This document shows, one piece after another, positions 10,177 through 19,670 of a stretch of DNA of 20,138 bases (position 1 is its first letter; each line of letters opens with the position of its first letter). The notes below the pieces were generated by a model. It had not been told where the DNA came from. It searched no databases and worked only from the letters and a program-made list of their open reading frames with translations. Made by a program: the position numbers and the translations under genes. Source of the DNA: Fomitopsis serialis (Eukaryota > Basidiomycota > Agaricomycetes > Polyporales > Fomitopsidaceae); contig NW_025955575.1 in assembly GCF_022376445.1 (NCBI RefSeq), forward strand, positions 1 through 20,138, given 5' to 3'.

Positions 10177-10858
10177 TCAATTAAAACAGCCATGCCAGAA
10201 ATAATAGCTCCGAAAGCTCGAGCGTTGGAAATCCCGGATGCTCTTTAACTTTCGTTTGGTATTGCCGTTCGCATCGTCGACGCTGGTCCAGGCAAAATCG
10301 ATGATATTCCACTTGTGGACACGATTGTGCTTCTTGCATTGTTCCGTGCCTGCCGGAGCACGAACAAGGTTGTTAGGGCGCAAATCGCCATGCCACAGGT
10401 AGTTGTCTGCGAAGTCGTCCAGTATCGCATATACGTCCTCTCTGCACAAACCAATCACTAAGTACTATCGATCGGCAGCACACAGACTTCAGACTCACTG
10501 CGTCGCCTTGTCGGCATCATCCTTCCTTGTGTAGATCGCGCCCCCACATGACATGACGATAACAGCTAGGAGCGGTGCGTCAGGATCCGGCTGCCAGTCG
10601 CACCACGGCGAGAGCTCCCTGCCCCCAGGACCCTCGTCGTACACCTCATCCGACTTGTCATCCGGCAGGGGATCGTCGCGACTGGGGTCGTCCTCTGGGT
10701 CGTCTTCGGGAAGGTCGAGTTTGAAATCCTCAGAGTTCCAAAGCGGAAACGGCAGCTGCTCGCGAGATAGGGCGACAGCGAAAAAGCCATAGGTACGAGG
10801 GGCAATCACGCCCTGCAACCGGCCCCTCGAGCGTAGCCTGTCACAGACCCATGCCTGG
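10177..10858 (-). pseudogene. kinase-like protein, 5'-truncated remnant
   Basis: Two exons are readable: about 10858-10499 and 10441-10177 (stop at 10179-10177), joined by a GTGAGT..GTGCAG intron. The reading contains, in order, an N-lobe-like segment GVIAPRTYGFF, a very acidic insert with repeated DDP units, a hinge-like LLAVIVMSCGGAI, the catalytic loop HGDLRPNN (Asp as base, Asn as metal ligand) and IIDFA in place of DFG. This order is that of the protein-kinase-like fold as found in many fungal kinase-like hypothetical proteins. The ATP-binding glycine loop and VAIK lysine region are missing, because the reading runs upstream into a methyltransferase remnant on the opposite strand at about 10,850. 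The C-lobe after the DFG-like motif is also short. It is probably not an active kinase; a first exon located elsewhere cannot be excluded. Confidence 0.62.
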
Positions 10859-11323
10859 CGACATCTTCGACGCCAACTATCTCACGAGCGCGCTGCCATT
10901 CTACGCGCCGCTCTCCACGCCAGCACCCGCGCTCCCGAGCCTGAACAGCCTCACTCCGCTGCAAGGCCGCATCTCAGCGATCAACGCAGCGACGTTCTTG
11001 CACCTTTTTTGACGAGACGAAGCAGCTCGCGCTCGCACAGCGCCTCGCAAGTCTACTCTCGCCTCTCCCGGCACACTGATCCTTGGCCTCCATTACAGCG
11101 CGGACGTCAAGGGCGTGCGGGACTCGCAGCCTGGCGGCGATGACACCGGATGTGATCCAGGTGTTCTGCCACTCACCGAGTCGTGGGCCGCGCTGTGGGA
11201 TGGCGAGGTGTTCACAAAGGGCACGGTAAAGGTCGAGGCGGAGCTCCGAGACGTCCCTATCTATGCGACGGCGCCACCGCAGGGAAGCTGTGGCTGATGG
11301 TCTGGTCGGTGACGAGGCTGTAA
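10851..11323 (+). pseudogene. SAM-dependent methyltransferase, C-terminal fragment with frameshifts
   Basis: Conceptual reading across frames matches the C-terminal half of a class I methyltransferase family common in basidiomycetes. In order: GDIFDANYL, LPFYAP, SLTPLQGRISAINAATFLHLF, ASLLSP, GTLILGLH, VKGVRDSQ, VIQVFCHSP, ESWAALWDGEVF, KGTVKVEAEL and the terminal VWSVTRL followed by TAA at 11321-11323. The N-terminal SAM-binding part (the GxGxG region) is absent upstream. Frame changes are needed near 11010 (a six-T run, one T too many), 11069, 11139, 11178 and 11283. The ATG at 10851 is only the first in-frame Met, not a proven start. Truncation plus five frame breaks make this a non-functional remnant even if some breaks are sequencing errors. 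Confidence 0.75.
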
Positions 11324-11423
11324 GCCACAATTTATCCAGAGCCCACCAACAGATACATCCAGAGAGAGCGAGAAGGGAGATAATACACAAAGACATGTTG
11401 TCTTGAGAAGGAGTGCTCGATAC

Positions 11424-12977
11424 CTAAACTTCGATGTCTGCGAGGATCTTCTCTGTCGTCTCCCATAGCTCCTTCCCGAGCTCGGGGTCCTCCGTTGGCG
11501 AATACACGGAGCCTAGCTTCCCTGGAGGCACGATGTATCCGCCCTTGTACTTCACATCCTCGCGTAGAGCTGGAGCAGCTGCCGCGAAAACGGTGCTGTA
11601 GGCGCCCTTCTCGGGCTGGTGAAGAATGCGTTGGCGATGAAGGCGTACACAGGAGCCTTGAAGGTCCCGCGGAGTGAGCGAAGTTCTGAACGCCATCTGA
11701 GTCATGTAAGCTACACTTCTCTGAGAGGCCGAGGTATAAACTAGTGTCACCTGTGTTTACGATCCCAGGGTGAACGGCCGTGACGATGATGGGAACCTCT
11801 TCGGCATCCAGACGTCTCTGTAGTTCCTTCACATGTAGGACGCCCATGTACTTGCTCAAGTCTTCCGTACGAGTACAAGGTCAGCACTGGAGCTGTGAAC
11901 ACGAACCTGGAGGAAACATACTGTATCGCCTATTCGAAGCGAATGATTCGTCCTTGAACTCACGGTTGAAGTCTTCGATACTGCGGAAGTGGCAGTCCTT
12001 CGGAGGCATACGGTGACCTTCTGACGTGAGCTTAGAGCAATATGTCAGTCGGATTTGTTTCATGCAAAGAGACAAGCAGACTTGCCATTACTATTCGGAC
12101 GTCGCTCTTTGGTTCTTGGGCAGTGCGCTTGAGCAGAGGGAGTAGTGTTCGAATGAACACAAATGGGCTGAAGTAACTGCGGAAGATGCATTCGTTTTGG
12201 AATATCTAGCATTCTGGAGAGATGGGCATACTTGACCACTGCAATTTCTTGGATGCCTAGGCGAATACTAATGAGTACATTCGGTGATGGGCAGTCGTCA
12301 CGGGAAGTCAGGAGGAACTCCTTACCATCATACGTCTTCGTGAACGGAGTCAAGAGTCTATATCGTCAACATCAACTACAGTCAACTGACACGAGGAGAG
12401 TGTCGTACAATGCAGCAGAGTTGACTGCGTTCGAACAGGAGTCGGTCAGAGTCACTTGCCCGCCCGTTGTTCCAGACAACGACCGACTCACCAACAATGT
12501 CCAAGCGCTGCTCCTTCTCCATGAACACCTCAGCCGCCTTCTTCGCATCCCTCGGGTCGCTGTAGTCCAACGGTAGCCAGACGACCTCGCCGTTGCCCGG
12601 CTCGAGGCCGGCCTTCTGCACCTTCTCGATCGCTGCCTTCGCCTTCTCCTCGCTTCGTGCGGCCATGTAGACCTTCGCGCCCTTTCGCGCGAGATGCCGG
12701 ATGGCAGCGCATCCTACGCCGGAACTGGAGGTTCACAGGTGGTGAGCGAAATGTGGGAGAGCGCGGATAGAGTTAGGGCGCGGATGGGCATAGGTGGGCA
12801 GGATTAAGTAGTACATGACGCTCACTTTCCTCCAGTGACAATGATGACCTTGCCCTTCAAGTCAGGGAGGTCGGTTTCAGGACTGAACGACTTCGAAAAG
12901 ACCCATAGCGTCGAGGGAGAGATGGCCGAAGCTGTGAAACTGCCATAGCGTCCGCCTTGTAGTGTGACTGTTGCCAT
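11424..12977 (-). CDS. short-chain dehydrogenase/reductase (WWOX/retinol-dehydrogenase-like), frameshifted near 3' end
   Basis: NAD(P)-dependent oxidoreductase of the classical SDR superfamily; the substrate cannot be told. Exon 1 (12977-12826) encodes a leader and DLKGKVIIVTGG; exon 2 (12724-12492) completes the cofactor motif as TGGNSGVG and continues through YMAAR to RLDIV. Later exons give VNSAAL in place of the usual NNAG, SPFVFIRTLLPLLKRT, RIVM followed by TSEGH (catalytic Ser), a YNLSK motif (catalytic Tyr/Lys), HVKELQRRLDAEEV, TAVHPGIVNT and the end VKYKGGYIVPPG..LADIEV, with the stop at 11424. One intron (after RIVM, near 12090) seems to use a GC donor. Two single missing bases, near 11665 and 11612, break the frame between PGIVNT and EKGAYSTVF. 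Splice sites around 12380-12424 are less certain. It is a tandem paralogue of the next gene upstream. Either a recent pseudogene or a functional gene with assembly indels. Confidence 0.82.
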
Positions 12978-13128
12978 CGAGAAGCGATGAAGTCGAGGAC
13001 TATTTGGCGTGGATTTCAAAGGCTGGAAGCCACAGTTATGTAAGTTACAACGCCGAACGTTGATTGGTGCGGCACTGACGGTGTGCAACTGTGCCTTATG
13101 GCACGCAGACGTGAGGACTAAATGGAAT

Positions 13129-13153
13129 CCCTCCTCCTCCTCCTCCTCCTCCT
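13129..13153. repeat. trinucleotide microsatellite (CCT)n
   Basis: About eight CCT units in the spacer between the two SDR genes. It is near the 5' end of the first SDR gene (start 12977) and could vary in length between strains. Confidence 0.9.
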
Positions 13154-13268
13154 ACCCAGTTATATTGACACTATTGAATATGTACGTAGATAGGCACAGC
13201 ATTGTGGGCACGGCTCCAGAAGGCTGGTTTTGCACGAGCACACAAGATACACACGTTTAGAAGCGGCA

Positions 13269-15034
13269 CTACACGCCGATGTCCTTCAGCGTTCTCTCCG
13301 TCAACTCCCACAACTCCCTGGCCGCCACCGGATCCCGCGCCTTTTCGTTCAGCCCAGTGTTCTTCGTAGGCGGCGTGATGTATGCAGAACGATACTTTCT
13401 AGGTTCGGCGCGCACTTCCGGCGCGGCCGAAGCGAAAACGGTGCCGTACGCGGCTATTGTGGGGAGAGTGAAGAAGAGGCTGACGATCCAAGTCGCGAGG
13501 GTCGCGAGGAAGCCGGTACCGAGAGTGGCGAGCCAATTCTGTGCGCCATCTGTGGGTGCAGGATCAGTGACAGGTGTCGCCACCATAAATCTGAGGCAGG
13601 TGGCTGAAGTGCACAGCAGCGTGCAGGCCCTTTCAGCTCACGGATCGGCGACATCCGCCTTCTGAGGTGGGACATGACGGGACGGAAATAGCAGGGTCAT
13701 TGAACACACACCTGTGTTGACCGCTCCTGGGTGTGTGGACAGGACAATGATGGGGACGCCCTCTGCGTCCAGTCGTCGCTGCAGTTCTGCGACCTGCATG
13801 CAGACAAGTAGCTTGCTATAGCCTAAACGATAGCTGTCAGTTGGTTTATCTGACGGTGCACGGCGAGACCGTACAGTATCGCTGCAACGACGGCCAGGGG
13901 AAGACAGCGTCTTTGTACTCCAGATTAAAGTCCTCGATAGTCTCAAACTTGACAGGGTGTCGAACCGCCTCGTAGCCATCAGAGGATACCTAGGCAGCAT
14001 GTCATTCTTTGTGTGATTTTTCATGAGTAACCAGACGGACTTACAACCACTATGCGGACATCGCTATTAGGTTCGCTCGCGGTGTTCTTCAGGATGGGCA
14101 GGAGTGTTTTGATGAAGACAAAATGTCCGATGTGGCTGGACACTGTTTAAGTTCCGTGATGAACATAGGATGCCTATGGACTAACTTGATCATCACGACA
14201 TCCTGAATACCTACATGCCTCGATCGTCAGCACGGTATTGTTACAAAATATGAGTATCTCCATATCGTTGGGTCCCCACACTTTAGTCGGTACTGATTCA
14301 AGTGACACAGAACGCGCGTCACCTGAAGCCAGGATCCGACGTAGATTCACATAGGCATAAGCGACTAGATCAACTCTGCGAGTTGACAGGACTGCACAAC
14401 TGGATACATGCCATTATAGGACCGTTCAGTCCCGCTCTGACAGCGGATTCCAAGCGTTACTTCTCAAGGCTGGGGCCCGACAATAGGAAACAACTGCCAG
14501 GCGTCATTAACTCACCGTGGTTTGTCTTCTGATACGGGCACATCATGCTGTAGAGAGGAGCTTGTATCATTACCGGGTCGATCTGGCTAACCTCACTTAC
14601 ATGGCAGCACATTGACTACGGCTCGTCAGCGAAGGCACGTTTCGAGACACGGCGCAACTCACTCAGCACATCCAACCGGCTCTCCCTGCGCATGAACTCC
14701 TCCGCCGCCCGCTTCACGTATGCGGGTCAACCAAGTCAAGCTCCAAGCTCTCGAGCTGTCCATTGCCCGGACCGAGCCCGCCGCCTTGAGCCTCTTGATA
14801 GCATCCTCCGCACGGTCGATGGCACGCGCTGCGATGTAGATTTTGGCACCTTTGCGGACAAGTGCTGGGTTATCGCGAATCCCAGGCCTGTTCTCAAAGT
14901 TGACATGCTGGTCAGAGGCTGAGTGCCTGAGACCCGAACAGGCACACTCACGCGCCGCCAGTGATGACGATTACTTTGCCCGTTAGGTCTGGCAGGTTAG
15001 TAGGGTTGAACTTCTTCGACTGCGAGAGACCCAT
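13269..15034 (-). CDS. short-chain dehydrogenase/reductase, second tandem copy, frameshifted in exon 2
   Basis: Paralogue of the SDR gene at 11424-12977, same strand. Exon 1 (15034-14952) encodes MGLSQSKKF and LPDLTGKVIVITGG. Exon 2 (14892-14663) completes the cofactor motif as TGGATGLG and runs through KGAKIYIAAR to RLDVL. Further exons hold HFVFIKTLLPILKNT, DVRIVVVSSDGY (catalytic Ser), RYCYSKLLV (Tyr-x3-Lys), ELQRRLDAEGV, HPGAVNT and a C-terminal exon with a hydrophobic stretch LATWIVSLFFTL, ending KDIGV with the stop at 13269. Exon 2 lacks one base at each of three sites near 14858, 14776 and 14723; the short NNAG-type exon near 14605 also seems one base short. The region between about 14190 and 14590 is not clearly assigned to exons. 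The role is an NAD(P)(H) redox step on an unknown substrate. Decay and sequencing error are both possible. Confidence 0.8.
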
Positions 15035-15859
15035 GGCGGGTACGACTCCTTTGGATCCAGACGGTCAGTTTAAGGACTGTCACGCAGGGGAGGGATGGAA
15101 GAGGGTGTCGTACGACGTGAGCTTGAGCTTGTTGTTCGCCTCGTTGCCTACTGTTCGGTGAGTTGCGAACTTTCCCATGTTCCCCGCATCGCACAGACCT
15201 TGTCAGGGCGAGGCCGGGTCGTTTACGGGATTATGACGCAAATTAGCGGCGGTACGGCGGCCATGAATTATTGAATCCTGCCTACCGCGTGTCTGCGGCG
15301 CGCCGAATCAGGGGAAATGCAGGGAACAATGGCGGTAGAACGGTTGGCCAGTCATGGAACAAGACGGACAGGGTATAGGTCACGTCAATGTGTGGGATGC
15401 TCGCAGTGATGATGATAGATGCCAGTACTATGTCAGTGCATAGTTCTGTACTTACGACATCACAGTAAGTACTTATGGTTACTGACCGCTATTATTGAAT
15501 TATTAGCTTCTGATTAGCGCCGGACAGATCATTGAGCTGGTCTCCCAATGGTCTCCCCAGGCAGACGGACAATTCCTTACACCTTCGTGCCTCAGGATAT
15601 CCTTATCTGACCCGGACGCGCCAGGGTACTTAGTAAGGTTAACTCTGATCGTTTGAATGTTCGAACACCACCTGATACCTCTGCCAATCCTGACGATAAC
15701 CGCCAGGAATCTTGCCTAGATGTGAACCATCCCGTATTCGTCACTGCGGGGTATATGTACAGGCAAGGGATACGTGTGGTAACAATGTGCGATCTGTGTC
15801 GGTCCTCCACGACGAGCCAAATTAAATCAGATCGTCGCCTCGTGGTATTCAAACTGGGT
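15035..15859. other. intergenic region, no gene recognised
   Basis: ORFs here (a 95-codon - strand ORF at 15592-15879, a 72-codon + strand ORF at 15653-15871) show no motif and overlap the 3' end of the neighbouring p31-like gene. An 8-bp perfect hairpin, GTACTTAC (15448-15455) with GTAAGTAC (15465-15472), and a 21-nt match to 2509-2529 are the only structures noted. Confidence 0.45.
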
Positions 15860-17289
15860 TCACCAGTCTGAGAACCCAACGATCTTTCCGTCCCATACCC
15901 ACCAGATCATCTCGTTCCTCATCCTCGTCAACGTCGCTGCCAAGCTGCATGCCAGCAGCGAGATTCGAGCTACTGCACCCTACCCAGACACCCTCTGTCT
16001 TGGCTCCTCTTGCGATGCCCTTCTTCTTGGTCTGTGCAGCGTCGTCCGCGGCACACGCATCATCGAGGAAAGATTGGAGTGTCCCTTCAAGCGAACGTGT
16101 CAGGTTTTGCCTCGGGATCCACGCAGGGTGCGCGAATCGCCTCGGTGCGCGGAGTAGAATGTGGGTTTGCGTCGGGGCTGGGACAGAGAATCAGCGATGC
16201 TGAAAGACGCATGAAATCGAGGAACACGTACCAAGCTCAGAGGACATGCCCCCGCCGTCTTCTGCGCAAGCATTCGCGAGGTTCGCGAGAGAAGTCGTTC
16301 CGCATGCGTAGACTCTGTTGTTCTTCCGCGTATGTCTGACTGGATACTTGACCCGGTGGCGACGCCGAGGCGCGTCGAGGCGCTGGTGGTGGGGCAACGT
16401 TCTCTGACAACTCTCGTGTCGGCGACGATGTGTGCGACTGGGAGCGGGAAGCTGGGGGTGAAGGTGAAGGTGACCGCGACGATGGCGGCCCGGACGGAGA
16501 TTCCTCATCGCTCACGTCTGAATCCTCTGCGTTTTCGGCGTCATCTTCGGACTCTTCGTCTCCGCTTCCGCTCTGTTCATCTGAGTCGTCTTCGGCTTCC
16601 TCCTGTTCTTCGCTGTCATCGGCATCGGGTTCCTCTGCCCGTGGATGTCTAGATGGACCCGGAATATCGTCTCGTTCACCCCACACTTTGACTTCCAAGC
16701 CGTTGACAGTGTATACGATCCGCGCACGAGCAGCTCCGACACTCGGCCCAAGCACAAAGGCTAGATGCGCCGTACCCGTCGAAGGCAAAGCAACATCTTC
16801 ATCTCGAGACTTGCGACGGGCGAGCGCAGTAGACAGAGCGGTAAATGTCGTGTGCATATGAGACTCTAGCGTGTCGATTGTGGCCAGGAGGTCATTTCGG
16901 CGCTTCGCTGCCCGTGTATCGGACCGTCCACCTGGCATGCGGGCAAGCTGGACCACCGGGCTGTGGCGGAGATAAGCGTCTCGAAATAGAAAGGAAACGG
17001 AATGTGCGCACAAAGGAATCTGGCTCTTGAGGAAGAGAATGTGGCCTAGCAGTGACATGGCCAGCCTCGCTGCCATGGTATGCGTCACCACCGAAGCGTC
17101 TAGAAGCACATAAGGGATTTTCAGGTGTGATAGGCTTGCGTCTGAGCATTGTGGATCCTCTTTGCGAACCGGAGCCTTCGCAGATGCTTGGGTGAGGGGT
17201 GGCTGCACCACAGCAGGTCGCGTGCCGTGTGCGGATGGCGTAGCAGAGTTGAAGGCGGGCGGAGGCGCCATGGATGGTGTTAGAATCAT
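15860..17289 (-). CDS. p31comet/MAD2L1-binding-like protein (tentative), frameshifted 3' half
   Basis: Exon 1 (17289-17012) and exon 2 (from 16960) join through a 51-nt intron to read KSQIPFPVVQL. With the preceding LLGHILFLK and following segments (AAKRRNDLL, SHMHTTFTALSTALA, AHLAFVLGP, NGLEVKVW) this resembles the order in p31comet, the protein that binds Mad2 and silences the spindle checkpoint. A long acidic Ser/Asp/Glu and Ser/Pro stretch follows (about 16640-16400). After single missing bases near 16302 and 16280 the reading resumes as NACAEDGGGMSSEL, crosses a 54-nt intron (16231-16178) to THILLRAPRRF and LTRSLEGTLQSFLDD, and after another near 15912 ends WWVWDGKIVGFSDW with stop at 15862-15860, recalling the W-x-GF end of p31comet. 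The start may instead be the Met at 17271. The gene is real; the name is inference from remembered family patterns. Confidence 0.5.
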
Positions 17290-17466
17290 CCTGTCTTGTC
17301 TATTGCTATGAATCTTTTACTGCATGCACGCCGAGGATGACCATGCATGCGTACCTGCAATTCGATGTGTAACTGCGAAACCTGGTACTGGATCCCTCTT
17401 ATACGAGTGGCTCAGAGATCGCTTCAATTACCCGTTTTCTAGTATGATGCAGTGGATTGGGTTTGT

Positions 17467-18013
17467 TCAAGATCCGTTGAACTCTTGGGGCTGCGTGGGG
17501 AGGAGAGAGGACGCAGAGAGATGGTACAGGACGATCGGTTGTGGCGCCAACGACCAGGCGCGCGACGCGAACAACACGCGAATCATCACGTGGTTCATCG
17601 GCTTCAGGGCAGGCGTCTGCGTGTCGAGTCGTTTTGCCAGCTCGCCGAGAACCCGTTCCTTCTTACTCTCGTTTTCTTTGGTGAGATCAACGACGACTTC
17701 AACTTCAAGCATTGTGATTCTTCTATCCTCCATCGTACACTAAGCTGACACAATTTCTGCTCTGCACGAGCTCTACATGAGCTTTTGAGCTCGTCTTCGC
17801 GACTTTTGCACTCTTCTGGAAAATTTCCCGCTGTGCACTTCTACCTACGGGCGTGGACGCGCTCCGTACCCACTCGCTAATGCCTAGGGACATGGCTCTC
17901 AATGCCTTCGTCTCCTCTACTGGTGATGTGGGAGATTGACTGCTTGATCCACGCTTGACTGTTCTCCATTCGTGGCTTTCGATGGACAATCGAGTACTAA
18001 ATCGTGCAGACAT
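17467..18013 (-). CDS. uncertain - strand gene, two adjoining ORFs
   Basis: An ORF from 18013 to 17723 (Ser/Thr-rich, with EETKALRAMSLGISEWV) is followed in another frame by an ORF from 17733 to 17467 containing a charged, helix-prone segment (EVVVDLTKENESKKERVLGELAKRL). The change of frame near 17730 could be an intron that I cannot place convincingly, or a frame error like those in the neighbouring genes. No domain is recognised. It lies upstream of and co-oriented with the p31-like gene, and is divergent from the cyclin-like gene. It could also be noncoding. Confidence 0.33.
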
Positions 18014-18772
18014 CTCTCCCTCTCGTTGCGGTTGTGTATCATGATCGTGTAGGTGAACGAATGTACGGTCCTCCCACTAAACATGTCTCCGTGCTATAGG
18101 GCATTGCTGTGCACAAGCACGCGTATACCCTACGCTTCGTCGTCGGTTGGACTTAGGTGTGTGTTGATCATACTCGGCGACGTTCGCGAGCTGACGACCT
18201 CTTCTACGCAGATTCGAAGCGGCCACCGGTCTGCAGGGAGTCTATCAGATGTAGCCCTGACGGGCTCTGTTGCCACCATCAGCGAGTGTGGTCACTCGCT
18301 CCTTTTAGGCACAGCGCCACCATGGAAGACAAGCTAACGCACTAATATGGACCGTGGACCTCCTGATGAAACGTGAGTCATGGCTTAGCGAGGCTTGCGT
18401 TCGGACGGAACGTGCGGTGCGTGTCATGTAATTTACCTGCACAGACGTCGAGTATATATCATTTACGTCGGCTCCATTGTCACACTCTTTGAAGTGATAC
18501 GTTCGCTTGTCGTCCCCCCTCGCATACAACATTGAAACACCGCTAACGCCATCCTCCCTTCCGCTCCTCCGCCCAAATCCCGTCCTGGAATTTACTCGCG
18601 GGTCAGGTAATGTTCATCGTTATCATACACACCTCCTGGGGTTGGCCGGGCCACCTCCTAAATAGGCCTGATGTGTGGCTTCCGCACAAGCGTATAAATG
18701 GCAGGAAAAATGGGCCTCTACGCTCATTCACTCACTACATCCCTCATCCTCATCTCCCTTCTAATCATCACA
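18014..18772. other. divergent intergenic region, upstream of cyclin-like gene
   Basis: No gene recognised; several ORFs under 100 codons without motifs. The last 100 bases hold the TATA box of the cyclin-like gene. Being between a - strand ORF pair and a + strand gene, it probably serves as a divergent promoter region. Confidence 0.5.
18693..18699 (+). promoter_or_regulatory. TATA box of cyclin-like gene
   Basis: TATAAAT about 75 bp upstream of the ATG at 18773, the same spacing as in the EgtB-like gene. The ATG context is CACAATGAA. Confidence 0.55.
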
Positions 18773-19670
18773 ATGAACGCGCCCCAGCCTGATCACACAG
18801 TGCGTTCATCTCTCCGGTCGTTACATTATCCTCCGCTGACTTGCATTCTCTCCCCCTCCCCAAATAGTATGTCGCCCACGCTGAACTGGTCGCGCTCAGC
18901 GCGCGGTTCTTAGACCATATACACTATAACGATGCGGCTCTGGTGACCTTCGTTCCGAATGGCTTATCCAATGTCATTTCGAACACGTTCCGAATCGGGA
19001 ACTTCCACCGCAATGTCGCAATAGCCACACTGTACCTTGTCGATAAAGTCAAGACAAAATGTCCCGAGCCTGTGTTCCAGTCCGCCACAGACTGCTTTCT
19101 TGCAGCCTTGACCGTGGCGCAAAAGGTCTTGATGGACCACAACTGGAATAACGCGGCCATCGCGACCATGGCTAGGCAAGGCACACGCGCGAGAAGGTCG
19201 GCGAACTGGAACGAACCCTGCTCACAGCGCTCGAATATGCAGTCACCATCCCGGCGCAGGAGCTGAAAGTCTTTGAGCGGTATGTGGAAAAACACTTCGG
19301 CCATACACTCGTGTTGGTCCTGCGTGCGAGGCGCGTCGAAATACTCCAGCCTGGCGTGTGGCCGGACGGCTCCCTCGCACAATACAACGCCATTTTGGCC
19401 GCGGCGCGTAGGCAATCGAGGAGCGCGCGCATCGTCGTGCCCTCGGCATCTCAACGCGCGTACTTTGAACAAATTCTCGTGCTCCGTGCGCAGCGATTTC
19501 CGTCGCGGTACGCGAATGAATGTCTATGTGCATTCTGCTCGCCACCGAATGGCACGGCGGATGGGCGTGACACTGCTGACGGTCCAATATGTGCACCAAG
19601 GATGGACGGTTACGTGGTACATATGTACGATATAATCGCATATACTTATGGACTCACTCTACGTAGTTGA
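18773..19670 (+). CDS. cyclin-box protein (Pho80/PCL-like fungal cyclin), one frameshift
   Basis: Exon 1 (18773-18799, nine codons) joins through a GTGCGT..AAATAG intron to exon 2 at 18868. The reading shows a cyclin N-terminal box: SARFLDH, FRIGNFHRNVAIATLYLVDKVK, FQSATDCFLAALTVAQKVLMD (the helix with the conserved Lys) and NNAAIATMA. After one missing base near 19190 it continues REKVGELERTLLTALEYAVTI, PAQELKVFERYVEKHFG and a less conserved tail to a TAG at 19668-19670. The order A-L-x-A-x-x-x-L, AxKV and LExxLLxxLxY is that of fungal PCL/Pho80-type cyclins, which bind a cyclin-dependent kinase and control cell cycle or nutrient signalling. In the uncorrected frame the protein would end at 19266 with the box cut after about half. 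The partner kinase is not in the window. Confidence 0.65.

Noticed and set aside
15448..15472. 8-bp hairpin GTACTTAC/GTAAGTAC
   Set aside because: Short enough to arise by chance and not next to a recognised gene or element end.
16430..16861. 143-codon Ser-rich + strand ORF
   Set aside because: It is the antisense shadow of the acidic, Ser-rich region of the p31-like gene; the - strand reading has conserved motifs and introns, this one has none.
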